22,573 bases of DNA from a virus. Of the stretch, positions 1-7,378 are shown piece after piece (position 1 is the stretch's first letter; every line of letters begins with the position of its first letter). The DNA is taken from the IMG/VR virus record IMGVR_UViG_3300006033_000115, positions 1-22,573 of that record. One strand, written 5' to 3'. The position numbers and the translations under genes are program-made. Under the pieces are notes generated by a model. It searched no databases. It was not told where the DNA came from and saw only the letters and a program-made list of their open reading frames with translations.

Positions 1-1396
1 TCCCGGTCGAGATGACGACTTCAAGAAACGAGAAATAGCCAAAAACGGAATGCTGAAGTGGCTGCAGGAGTTTGAATGCTGCGCTGGACACGAGATTGTT
101 GCGGTGGTGGACCCAAATGGGCACACATACGAAATATCAATGGAGAATCTCGCGCTCCAACTCAACCACACCCCACTGGATGAAATGAAACCAGGAGTAT
201 ATGCAAATTCTGATGGCTTGCGCATCCTCACCCCTGGTGGCTTTGAGACATTTGATGGAGTGGCGTTTACGGGTGTGCGAGATGTTGTGAGTGTACGATT
301 CACGGACGGGAACTCTCTCACAACAACATTGGACCACAAAGTGTTTGTGCGAGGACAAGCCGTTCAGGTGAGTTCACTCCTTCCAGGAATGCGGTTGAGC
401 GGTTACCAGAAACCAAAGATCGTGGCGTCGATTGGATTGGTGGGACGCGAACGGGTGTTCGATGTTGTGAACACCGAATCTCACACCTACTTCACAAGTG
501 GGGTGGTATCTCACAATTGTGTATTCGTGTCGTCAGATCCTCTGTTGATTGACAGCATGAAAGCTCAGTTGTTGATTCCAACAGAACCTGTAACGGTGAA
601 TCACGGCATCAAAATATGGGAGCATTTTAGCCCCGACAACACCGAAGCTGGCGACTTAGTCGACAAGGAGTCAAAGCAGGGCAAGGCAAACTCATCTGGC
701 TCGTTTGACAATTGGTACAAATCAAACACCCAACAATTTAGCGAGTCACCATCGCTAAAACCCAACAACAAGCAGTGTATCATGACCGTCGACCCCGGAA
801 AAGGGATTGGAAATGATTACACTGTCATCGAGGTGTTTTCTTACCCAGGACTGTCTCAGATGATGGAGTATCGAACCAACTCCACCAAAACAGGTGAAAT
901 CTACAAAGTGCTGAAGTATTTGTGGAAGAAGGCTGGTCAAGCAAAGTGGGATGTGCTGTTTACCGTCGAAAACAATGGGGTTGGTGAAGGGTTGATTACC
1001 CTATTCGAAACCGACGAGACTCTTCCAGACAATGTGGAAATGATCTCCGATGGTGGCAAGCAGCAGGGTATGAACACCAACAACTCCAGCAAGCTTGGCG
1101 CGTGTCGAATTTTTAAAGAGTTCATTGAAAGTGGGAAGCTGAAAGTGGTCAGCCCCGACCTAATTCGCGAAATCAAAACATTCGCTCAGAGTAAGGGATC
1201 GTATTCCGCACAACTGGGCAGCACTGATGATTGCGTGTCTGCAACCTTGCTCGTGTGTCGAGTTGTCAAGCAACTGGCATCATATGACACCGATGCTTAC
1301 GATTCCCTATACACAGTTGGAGAGTTGTCGGACGACGACATTGTGGGGGGCGAGGATGGTGGTGATGACTACGACGAGATGCCGATCATCTTCTAA
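1..1396 (+). CDS. 17: Large terminase subunit, gp17 type (5' truncated, intein-containing)
   Basis: This is the DNA-packaging motor and nuclease that docks on the portal. The frame is already open at base 2, so the gene begins before the window and its ATPase motifs are not visible. The first visible residues (PGRDDDFKKREIAKNG, then WLQEFE) resemble the end of the T4 gp17 ATPase domain. A mini-intein interrupts the protein at 77-517, and the flanks join as QEFE-CVFVSSD, which matches gp17-like proteins without a gap. The nuclease domain follows, with three acidic clusters in the expected order: VDPGKG (Asp at 791-793), VENNGVGEG (Glu at 968-970) and STDDCVS (Asp pair at 1226-1231). The C-terminus is very acidic (GGEDGGDDYDE). 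It is the only plus-strand gene here and converges on the prohead protease gene. Family assignment is firm. The identity of the missing N-terminal part is inferred. Confidence 0.93.
   Translation, partial: PGRDDDFKKREIAKNGMLKWLQEFECCAGHEIVAVVDPNGHTYEISMENLALQLNHTPLDEMKPGVYANSDGLRILTPGGFETFDGVAFTGVRDVVSVRFTDGNSLTTTLDHKVFVRGQAVQVSSLLPGMRLSGYQKPKIVASIGLVGRERVFDVVNTESHTYFTSGVVSHNCVFVSSDPLLIDSMKAQLLIPTEPVTVNHGIKIWEHFSPDNTEAGDLVDKESKQGKANSSGSFDNWYKSNTQQFSESPSLKPNNKQCIMTVDPGKGIGNDYTVIEVFSYPGLSQMMEYRTNSTKTGEIYKVLKYLWKKAGQAKWDVLFTVENNGVGEGLITLFETDETLPDNVEMISDGGKQQGMNTNNSSKLGACRIFKEFIESGKLKVVSPDLIREIKTFAQSKGSYSAQLGSTDDCVSATLLVCRVVKQLASYDTDAYDSLYTVGELSDDDIVGGEDGGDDYDEMPIIF
77..517 (+). other. Mini-intein (147 aa, no homing endonuclease) within terminase
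   Basis: This is an in-frame protein-splicing element. It starts at Cys (77-79; CCAGHEIV fits block A, C-x-A-G-x-x-hydrophobic-V) and ends at His-Asn (512-517), followed by Cys as the +1 extein residue (518-520). Block B is visible as TLDH (Thr 326-328, His 335-337) and block F as RVFDVVNTESHTYF, followed by VVSHN. Of the two adjacent Cys codons I chose the first as residue 1, because removal then leaves a gapless gp17-like junction and Gly falls at block A position 4. About 147 residues leaves no room for a LAGLIDADG or HNH endonuclease. All residues needed for splicing appear present, so it is predicted to be active. Confidence 0.9.
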
Positions 1397-1398
1397 TA

Positions 1399-1424
1399 AA
1401 AAAAGCCCCTAACGGGGCTTTTTT
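1399..1424. terminator. Bidirectional rho-independent terminator between terminase and prohead protease genes
   Basis: Perfect arms AAAAAAGCCCC (1399-1409) and GGGGCTTTTTT (1414-1424) surround the loop TAAC. Each strand shows a GC-rich stem followed by a T run, so the element can stop both the plus-strand terminase transcript and the minus-strand transcript. The TAA stop of the minus-strand gene (1425-1423) overlaps the outer stem. Confidence 0.93.
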
Positions 1425-2067
1425 ATTGCTTCAGAAGCTGCTTCAAGAACTTCTGGATCTCTTGTTCGAAGAATCGCTGAGCTGTTGTGTCCTCTTGCAT
1501 TGCTTCAGCGAGGGTAAGCACGCGTCGACCTTGAATGTCTTGTTGCAGGGATTCGTAGATTGATGTGGGCATGGCCATTGGCGCTGATGGAGTTGCGACA
1601 AGGTCGATGCAGCGGCAGATGAATCCACGAACATTACCACCTTCCATTACCTCGCCCGTTCCACGAGTTGAGACACCCAGTCGACCACCACCCTCCAGAA
1701 TCTTGGAAGCGATGAGGCCCATCGGGGTCTCGAGGATCTTGATTCGTCCAACTGCATTGCTTCCAACCATTCGGAGAGATTCAAACATGTGGGACACGTT
1801 TTTCAATTCGACAGAGATGCGCGAATCGAGAGGGTGATCCAATTCACCGTAACACTGCTTGTTGTTGATATCCTCTTGCAATGTGTCCACTGCGGTTTGG
1901 ATTTCGTTCAGTGGGTAGTTCCGCTGATTGCGGTTTTTTGCTTCCGCTTGCATGCAGATACCCTCCAGGTACCACATGCGCTTTTTTGTGACCGAATCCT
2001 CAACCGACTCAGTCACAAACTGTGCCTGGTCAGGTGTATACGTTTCAAATAGGATGGAAGTTGACAT
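1423..2067 (-). CDS. 21: Prohead core protease, gp21 type
   Basis: This is the serine protease that digests the prohead scaffold and trims capsid proteins during maturation of T4-type heads. The product is 214 aa, very close to T4 gp21. Visible family signatures are an N-terminal EGICMQAEAKNRNQRNYP segment, GELDHP with the candidate catalytic His78, GVSTRG with the candidate Ser133, and CIDLVATPSAP with Asp155 as a possible third residue. The ATG start at 2067 has no clear Shine-Dalgarno sequence. Five bases upstream ends one arm of a 16-bp inverted repeat whose loop contains a late-promoter-like element. It follows the portal and a 66-aa gene, the same order as 20-67/68-21 in T4. Scaffold and major capsid genes, which follow in T4, are not in this window. 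Confidence 0.9.
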   Translation of the reverse strand: MSTSILFETYTPDQAQFVTESVEDSVTKKRMWYLEGICMQAEAKNRNQRNYPLNEIQTAVDTLQEDINNKQCYGELDHPLDSRISVELKNVSHMFESLRMVGSNAVGRIKILETPMGLIASKILEGGGRLGVSTRGTGEVMEGGNVRGFICRCIDLVATPSAPMAMPTSIYESLQQDIQGRRVLTLAEAMQEDTTAQRFFEQEIQKFLKQLLKQ

Positions 2068-2072
2068 CTGAG

Positions 2073-2119
2073 TAAGATAAGTGTTGACGTATTTATGTCA
2101 ACAGTCAACACTTATCTTA
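2073..2119 (-). promoter_or_regulatory. 16-bp inverted repeat enclosing a late promoter, upstream of prohead protease gene
   Basis: Arms 2073-2088 (TAAGATAAGTGTTGAC) and 2104-2119 are perfect 16-bp complements with a 15-base spacer. One arm abuts the stop codon of the 66-aa gene (2122-2120) and the other ends five bases before the protease ATG. No T run follows, so it does not look like an ordinary terminator. RNA read through from upstream would fold over the protease initiation region. RNA started at the late promoter in the spacer would lack the first arm and remain open. Confidence 0.8.
2090..2097 (-). promoter_or_regulatory. T4-type late promoter (CATAAATA) for prohead protease gene
   Basis: The minus strand reads ACATAAATACG, matching the T4 late element TATAAATA at seven of eight positions. 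It lies 22 nt before the ATG. Transcription starting about six nt downstream would give a leader of roughly 17 nt that begins inside the proximal arm of the inverted repeat. Confidence 0.72.
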
Positions 2120-2320
2120 TCACGCTGTCGCAGCGGGAGGTGGTGGTTCAATCCCTCTGTGTGCATCAACATACGGGTGCACATCAAGAGGGACGTTGAT
2201 GTGCTTTGCAATTGCACGCATTTTCAGGTCAATGATACTGGAGAGGGTGGCTGATGTGTCCTCTCCAGCAATCGTCTGGTTGATCATGGTTTCATACTGT
2301 TGGCGCAGAGCTGGGTTCAT
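2120..2320 (-). CDS. Small protein between portal and prohead protease (possible core protein)
   Basis: A 66-aa protein with a helical N-terminal half and a Pro/Ala-rich end (EPPPPAATA). I recognise no family motif. Two features argue that it is real. Its ATG overlaps the portal stop codon as TGATG, and TAGGA lies eight nt upstream, one of the few good Shine-Dalgarno sequences in the window, so it is probably translationally coupled to the portal. In T4 this position holds the small prohead core proteins gp67 and gp68. By position only, it may be an internal core or scaffold component. It is followed immediately by the large inverted repeat before the protease gene. Confidence 0.72.
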   Translation of the reverse strand: MNPALRQQYETMINQTIAGEDTSATLSSIIDLKMRAIAKHINVPLDVHPYVDAHRGIEPPPPAATA

Positions 2321-3972
2321 CAGATTTTCCTATCAGGTGGAGTGGGCGCCTCTTCAGCGCCCGCGTCTGGCGTATTTACATTCAAGTCTTCAGCGGGAGT
2401 TTCCCCTCCACCCTCGTCGAAATCAGCGTTAGCGTCAGGTTCTAACCCAAAATCACCAACACCCCCACCTCCAAATCCTCCGCCTCCGCCCCCACCTAAT
2501 CCATCAGCACCCTCTGCCTGATACAGTTTAGGGATCAGCAGTGGATCATTCTCTTTGATGTTCTTTTCCTCACGTAGCATTCGTTGGTTTTCAATCACCT
2601 CATTCTCGGTGAGTTGCAGGAATCGCTTCAAAGCAAAACGAGGTGACAGGTACGGCACCGTCGTGGTTTGACTCAACAACCCCAACAGAGCACCATCTTT
2701 CTCTGCCTGTCGGTATGCACCAAAGTTGCTGGGTTCTGGGAGACGAACTTCAAACTTTGAATCGTCAATTTTAACCCCGACGTTTTTCAGAAACCTCTTG
2801 AATTCCGCATCCAATGTTTGTTCCATTGCGAGCTGATGACGCTCGACAAATTTGGAAAACCGCAACTCTTGGATGAATGCACTTCCGAGGCGACCATCGG
2901 AAATCACAGCAGGTGAATCTGCTCTGTGCCAGTTTTGAGGAACACGAAGTCCCTCGAACAACTTGTTGCTGAAGTAGTCCAAATCACTCAAATCTCCCAG
3001 ATTCTGACCTCCAGGGAGAACCTCGATCTTGCTACCTTTGCCCTCGCTGCCGGTGGCAACATAGAAGTCTTCCATCATATCCTGAGGATCGTAGATGTTG
3101 TCAACCGTGGCAGAGTTGTCAACAGAATTCAAAGCTGGCACCTTTCGTTGGCGCATTTCCAGCTTGATCTGATCCATATATGCTTTCCGTCGCTGAGGTG
3201 GCATCCGACCAACATCAATGTAGAACACGCGACGCTCTGGTGCTCGTTGCACTCGGTAGATGATGATGGCATCTTCAATCAACTTCTTCTGTTGATATGC
3301 TTTGTATACAGCAGACAACACAGACAACCCAAAAGGAGCTGACGTGCTCATGTCGTTGTTGAGTGTGAACCAAATCAAATTCGCTAACGGTTCAACGGAC
3401 AACTCCTGTTGTTTCATTGAAGTTGGCTGACCTTGATTCACACCCTTGTGGTTTTGGTTGACTACCAGACCAATCACATTTTGAGCGTCATTTTGATCAA
3501 CATACGCACCAGACACCTGTTGCATGGGTAGGTGCTCCCACTTCGAGAATGGCTTCGGCCGCTTGAAGACCACATCACCATACTTGATCAAATTTCGAGC
3601 AATAAAGAACAGTTTTGTGTTCAAACCCGTCATTTTGATCCATCGACGAAGTGCGATGTTGACGGTGTTTTGCTCCGACTCCGTCAATTCGCCATCTTCT
3701 GCATGAATCAACAACAATTCGTCGCGAGTACCATTGGTCATTTCCTCAGCGATAATGTCGAGTGCTCGCGATACTTCAACATCGCTGTCCATCAGGTTGT
3801 ATTCTGTGTACCGAGATGTTCGGTTACCAGAACCTGTGACGATGTTTGAATACCAACCAGTGATGTTCCCAACAGACAAGCTATCGAACGTCACATTGTC
3901 AGCAATTTGAGCTGGCGTTGGCTCAGCATCAACTAGCTTGAAATACCCCGTAAACTTTGCCTGCTTATTCAT
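2320..3972 (-). CDS. 20: Portal vertex protein, gp20 type
   Basis: Portal monomers form the dodecameric ring at the special head vertex through which terminase pumps DNA. The 550-aa product is close to T4 gp20 (524 aa). Typical segments are YNLMDSDVEVSRALDIIAEE near residue 60, KKLIEDAIIIYRVQRAPERR followed by VFYIDVGRMPP in the middle, and LFEGLRVPQNWHRADS. An Arg/Glu-rich helical region precedes a long Gly-rich, acidic tail (about residues 485-550), which is poorly structured and more variable than the core. The ATG at 3972 has only a weak GGTG upstream but sits 22 nt downstream of a late-promoter-like element in an inverted repeat. It overlaps the 66-aa gene and follows the tape-measure candidate, which is not the T4 order. 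Confidence 0.93.
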   Translation of the reverse strand: MNKQAKFTGYFKLVDAEPTPAQIADNVTFDSLSVGNITGWYSNIVTGSGNRTSRYTEYNLMDSDVEVSRALDIIAEEMTNGTRDELLLIHAEDGELTESEQNTVNIALRRWIKMTGLNTKLFFIARNLIKYGDVVFKRPKPFSKWEHLPMQQVSGAYVDQNDAQNVIGLVVNQNHKGVNQGQPTSMKQQELSVEPLANLIWFTLNNDMSTSAPFGLSVLSAVYKAYQQKKLIEDAIIIYRVQRAPERRVFYIDVGRMPPQRRKAYMDQIKLEMRQRKVPALNSVDNSATVDNIYDPQDMMEDFYVATGSEGKGSKIEVLPGGQNLGDLSDLDYFSNKLFEGLRVPQNWHRADSPAVISDGRLGSAFIQELRFSKFVERHQLAMEQTLDAEFKRFLKNVGVKIDDSKFEVRLPEPSNFGAYRQAEKDGALLGLLSQTTTVPYLSPRFALKRFLQLTENEVIENQRMLREEKNIKENDPLLIPKLYQAEGADGLGGGGGGGFGGGGVGDFGLEPDANADFDEGGGETPAEDLNVNTPDAGAEEAPTPPDRKI

Positions 3973-3986
3973 CTACACACCAACAA

Positions 3987-4011
3987 TTGTGGCGTATTTA
4001 CTACGCCACAA
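3987..4011 (-). promoter_or_regulatory. 10-bp inverted repeat overlapping the portal promoter
   Basis: TTGTGGCGTA (3987-3996) and its perfect complement (4002-4011) enclose a 5-base loop. The GTAAATAC motif spans the loop and one arm. RNA reading through from the tape-measure gene would form this hairpin 14 nt before the portal ATG. A transcript started from the embedded promoter would lack the first arm. There is no T run. Confidence 0.65.
3995..4002 (-). promoter_or_regulatory. T4-type late promoter (AGTAAATA) for portal gene
   Basis: The minus strand reads AGTAAATACG, sharing the TAAATAC core with the other late elements. The spacing to the ATG is 22 nt, the same as for the prohead protease. 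It matches TATAAATA at six of eight positions. Confidence 0.65.
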
Positions 4012-4017
4012 CTAATG

Positions 4018-7000
4018 TTACCCAACAGCTGGTGTGGTGAAGGGTGGGAACTTCGAACCTAGTTTGGATAGCGCGGTGTCCACACTACCCTCCAACTGCT
4101 CCAGTTGTTTTTTGATCAACTTCAATTGGTCAGGAAGCAGTTGGTTTTGGGCAACGACGAGTTTGGTCAATTGGTCAGCCATGGTTTTGAAGTACACTTC
4201 CTGCTGTTCTGCTTTAACTTGCGAACCTGAGCTTGGTGCATCTAGCACAGCACTTGGAGACGGTGCCCCTGACTTTGACACAATGTCACTGGGTTTGCTG
4301 CCACCACTGTCGCCAGTTAGTCGACCCCAGTTGTCATACAACCCATACGCTCCGCCAGCAAGACCACCAACGACTGCACCAACTGCATTACCAATGATAG
4401 GAACAGCGGTGCCTATCATTGCACCCATCGCCGCACCACTACCTGCTGAAGTTAGTACATCAAGCCCAGCTGCAGTTTTTGTGTGTCCTTGATCAGCAAC
4501 ATAACCAGAAGCCATGCTACCAACAACACCAACAGCTGCTCCCAATGCACCTTTTCCCACAGCACCTCGCACTGTGGGATTCTTCGCTGCTTCTGTCAAC
4601 CAGCTTAGCACCCCACCAGCTTTTGATTTCCCAACATCCAACAGGTCACCAAGTTTCCCAAGTTTCCCACCACCACCGAGGCCGGGCAACTTCGACGCAA
4701 ACCCACTCAGAACCTTCGAAGAAACAAGTGCGGTGATCACAGAAGCAATAAACACAACTGGACTCGATGTTCCAGCGGCATAAATCGACTGCATCTTACT
4801 GATCATGCTTCCAAACCAACCAGACCCAGCTCCCTCTGAACCTTCAGCAACCTCAGCTGCCCCTGCTGCTGATCGTTTCTTTCCTGTGTTGATTAGGGCT
4901 TGGTCACCACTTGTCTCGATTTCCGACTTCAGTCGGTCACGAATGCTTTCGTAGTTGCGAGCCATGCCAGCATCGACGTTCTCATAGCGCTGACTACCTT
5001 CGGTTGCGGCAGATTGCAACTCTGTTGTCGTCAATTGCTCCAGTCGCTTAATTTCTCCTTGTAGGCGTCGACGCTCTTCGTCTGGCAAGGTTTTGTCCTG
5101 CAACTGTGTGCGAATCCCAGCCATTTCCTCTCGACGAGCTGTCCATTTACCAGCCTGTGCTGGGTCCATGCTCGAGATCATTGCCATCATCTGATCGAGT
5201 GTGGCAGCAGTTTTCACTCGCCCACCCAACGTTGAATTCAAGTCTCGGCGTGCTGCGGCACGACTCATCTCACGTGCTTGTTCCAGAGTGTAGCCATTGA
5301 CCATCAATTGCTCTTCACTCTGAAGAATTGCCTGAACTCGCTGTTGTTTTTCGTGATCCTGCAGTCCAATCATCCCCAACCGGAAGTCGTTATCCTCATA
5401 CAACGCGGCTGTCATTTTCGCAATTTCTTGGATACTGCGTCCTGTGGCTCGAGAAAATCGCCCCATTACTGGAACAAGCGAATCAAACCCTTGTTTCGCT
5501 TTGTCTGCGCTGATGCCACTTTTGGACATTGCTTCGTACATATCACCGGCAATGCGAGCAGCCTCATCACGATTCATGGTAAATTGGAACATCTGGTCAG
5601 TTGATGACTCCAACGCATCACGAAATACTTTCTGCGATTGGGAGGTGAGCTGTGATGTTCTCGATGCAGCCAAAACCTCTTGATACACTCGCGACGATAT
5701 CCCCGACATGGCCGCATCCATGTAGTTGACAAACAACTCCGAGACGCTGCTTGCCACACCATGTGTTGACTGCCACTGCAGGTCAGTATACATGTCAAAC
5801 GCAGCTTTTCCGATTAGCGCCCCTGTCGCCAAATCTTTCAGCTTACTACCCAGAAATTCTGTAACTCTCCCCAGCAGGTTCATCCGCGTGTCAAGGACAG
5901 CGGTGGTGTTGATGTGCTCTCCTTGAGCAGCTGCCAACTTTTCGCGGTGTTGATGAACTTGTCTTGTGGTTGCAACTATTGCAGCCCCAAGCATTTCAAC
6001 TTCTTCAATATTGTTGGTTTGCTTTGCTTCCTCGTACTGAGCTTGCAACTCTTCCAACGCGAAAGAACTCTCGGTAATTTGAGCAGTGAGCTCGTTCATT
6101 GTTTTGCTCAACTTGCGTTGATTCAAAAACAACTGAATGTCGTTCTGCTCCGCAACAGCATCCAACTGCTGCTGTCTCGTGGCAGCTTCTGTCTGTTGAC
6201 TCAACCAAGATGAGTTTGCATCAACCATTGCATCCATCATGCTGATACGCAGATCGTGGTCGGTGTTGGCTGCAATTGCAGCTTCAACTTGTGCTGCAAC
6301 GACTGAATCAATTGACCCCGTCATTCGCTCACGAAGCAGTGTGCTGGTTCGTTCATACTCAGCAGCCACCTCAACCGACTTGTCGCTCAGCTTGGCAAAC
6401 TGCTCCGACAACTCCTCAATTTCGCTGTTAATGACATCCAGTTCGCCTGTTGACTTCTCCGCCACTGCCGCGTCTGCAGCTTTGATCCGGTCTGCCAACA
6501 ACGTCTGCACACGACCCAACTCGCCCGATATTGAGTTGAATGCAGAGTTTGCAGATGTTACACCAGACGCCAGATCATTCAACGTGCGTTTAGAATTAAG
6601 CGCAAGTTTCCGTTCCTCTTCTCGATTCTCTCGAGCGAGTTTCAGATTCTGCTGATGGTCGTCAATCAACTCTCGAGTGTTTTCACCAACCTGTTTTGTC
6701 TGCTCTCGAATTTGCTTGGTTCGAGCACTAATTTGTTCGAGGTGCGCCTTGTACGCACTCTCGTCCATTTTGTGGTTCTTTTGGAGAAGAGCTGTTGCTT
6801 CCTGCTGTTGCTGTACAAGTTTACGCAGCGATTCTGCACTTGCCACATTGAGCTTTTGCATCCGCTCCAGATTCTTGTGGTGTTTCTTGTTGGCCTTCTC
6901 AACCTCATCTGCCGTGTCGTTTACAGCATCGAAATTGACATTGAGAGTCCGAAGGGTTTTGTTGAGTGATTCGATGGTGGCAGACAACGACCGCGTCGCG

Positions 7001-7053
7001 TCAGTAATCGCGGTCGCTGCCTTACCACCCGTTTGACCTGGAGTTGTTGCCAT
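4018..7053 (-). CDS. Putative tail tape measure protein (coiled-coil virion protein)
   Basis: A 1011-aa product. Residues about 1-440 are rich in Glu, Gln, Lys and Ala with heptad-like spacing, suggesting long coiled coils. The middle (about 480-700) is helical, with motifs such as GFDSLVPVMGRFSRATGRS. The C-terminal third has hydrophobic, Gly/Ala-zipper segments (about 750-775, 825-850 and 870-908) like those of tape measures that insert into the host membrane. It lies just after a gp26/gp51-family gene with an apparent -1 frameshift extension, the classical chaperone-tape measure arrangement. If it is the ruler, about 1000 residues would mean a tail longer than T4's. I see no lysozyme or peptidase motif. 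It could instead be an internal virion protein. Its ATG follows a late-promoter-like element by 21 nt. Confidence 0.7.
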   Translation of the reverse strand: MATTPGQTGGKAATAITDATRSLSATIESLNKTLRTLNVNFDAVNDTADEVEKANKKHHKNLERMQKLNVASAESLRKLVQQQQEATALLQKNHKMDESAYKAHLEQISARTKQIREQTKQVGENTRELIDDHQQNLKLARENREEERKLALNSKRTLNDLASGVTSANSAFNSISGELGRVQTLLADRIKAADAAVAEKSTGELDVINSEIEELSEQFAKLSDKSVEVAAEYERTSTLLRERMTGSIDSVVAAQVEAAIAANTDHDLRISMMDAMVDANSSWLSQQTEAATRQQQLDAVAEQNDIQLFLNQRKLSKTMNELTAQITESSFALEELQAQYEEAKQTNNIEEVEMLGAAIVATTRQVHQHREKLAAAQGEHINTTAVLDTRMNLLGRVTEFLGSKLKDLATGALIGKAAFDMYTDLQWQSTHGVASSVSELFVNYMDAAMSGISSRVYQEVLAASRTSQLTSQSQKVFRDALESSTDQMFQFTMNRDEAARIAGDMYEAMSKSGISADKAKQGFDSLVPVMGRFSRATGRSIQEIAKMTAALYEDNDFRLGMIGLQDHEKQQRVQAILQSEEQLMVNGYTLEQAREMSRAAARRDLNSTLGGRVKTAATLDQMMAMISSMDPAQAGKWTARREEMAGIRTQLQDKTLPDEERRRLQGEIKRLEQLTTTELQSAATEGSQRYENVDAGMARNYESIRDRLKSEIETSGDQALINTGKKRSAAGAAEVAEGSEGAGSGWFGSMISKMQSIYAAGTSSPVVFIASVITALVSSKVLSGFASKLPGLGGGGKLGKLGDLLDVGKSKAGGVLSWLTEAAKNPTVRGAVGKGALGAAVGVVGSMASGYVADQGHTKTAAGLDVLTSAGSGAAMGAMIGTAVPIIGNAVGAVVGGLAGGAYGLYDNWGRLTGDSGGSKPSDIVSKSGAPSPSAVLDAPSSGSQVKAEQQEVYFKTMADQLTKLVVAQNQLLPDQLKLIKKQLEQLEGSVDTALSKLGSKFPPFTTPAVG

Positions 7054-7074
7054 TTGCTAGTTTTCGACGTGGGG

Positions 7075-7082
7075 TATTTAGC
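7075..7082 (-). promoter_or_regulatory. T4-type late promoter (GCTAAATA) for tape-measure gene
   Basis: The minus strand reads GGCTAAATACC, with the shared TAAATAC core 21 nt before the ATG at 7053. It lies in the short gap after the frameshift extension frame ends. Spacing is the main support. Confidence 0.62.
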
Positions 7083-7087
7083 CGAAA

Positions 7088-7378
7088 TTAGTAGTTTGGA
7101 TACATTTTGGCCTTTTCTGCCTCGAGTCGATGTGTCACAAACTCGGAAATCATCTGACGCTCAGCAAACGTACGTTCGAGCATTTGGTCATATGATATTG
7201 CACCCCGCATGAAGTACACCAATTCAATAACCTGTTGAAGCAATGCGCGACCTTCACCCTCCAGCTGTTCAAACATCCCTGTTATTGCGGCAGGCTGGCC
7301 TGAACGGAGGGTTGCGTAAAAAAACTTTGTGGATTCAGTGGAACATTCAGTGTCAGTGCTGCTTTGCAGTCTTTGCAC
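7088..7378 (-). CDS. -1-frame extension of the tail assembly chaperone (made by ribosomal frameshift)
   Basis: This frame overlaps the end of the upstream gene and is shifted -1 relative to it. The only upstream start is a GTG at 7378 with no Shine-Dalgarno sequence, so separate initiation is unlikely. A T7 slippery run at 7324-7318 lets ribosomes pass from ...NPQSFF into YATLRSGQ. The predicted fusion is 347 aa (271 from the upstream frame plus 76 here) and spans 8130 to 7088. The extension is helical (FEQLEGEGRALLQQVIELV, YFMRGAISYDQM, then a basic-acidic end). By position it corresponds to the T part of lambda GT or gp41-type chaperones. Resemblance to gp51-like partner proteins of T4 phages is from memory only. 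Confidence 0.78.
   Translation of the reverse strand: MQRLQSSTDTECSTESTKFFYATLRSGQPAAITGMFEQLEGEGRALLQQVIELVYFMRGAISYDQMLERTFAERQMISEFVTHRLEAEKAKMYPNY

Noticed and set aside
2372-2380. TAAATAC inside the portal gene, possible promoter for the 66-aa gene
   Set aside because: It is 52 nt from the start rather than 21-26, lies in coding sequence, and the 66-aa gene looks coupled to the portal.
7325-7378. GTG at 7378 as an independent start for the overlapping frame
   Set aside because: No Shine-Dalgarno sequence precedes it. The slippery run explains expression of the frame better.
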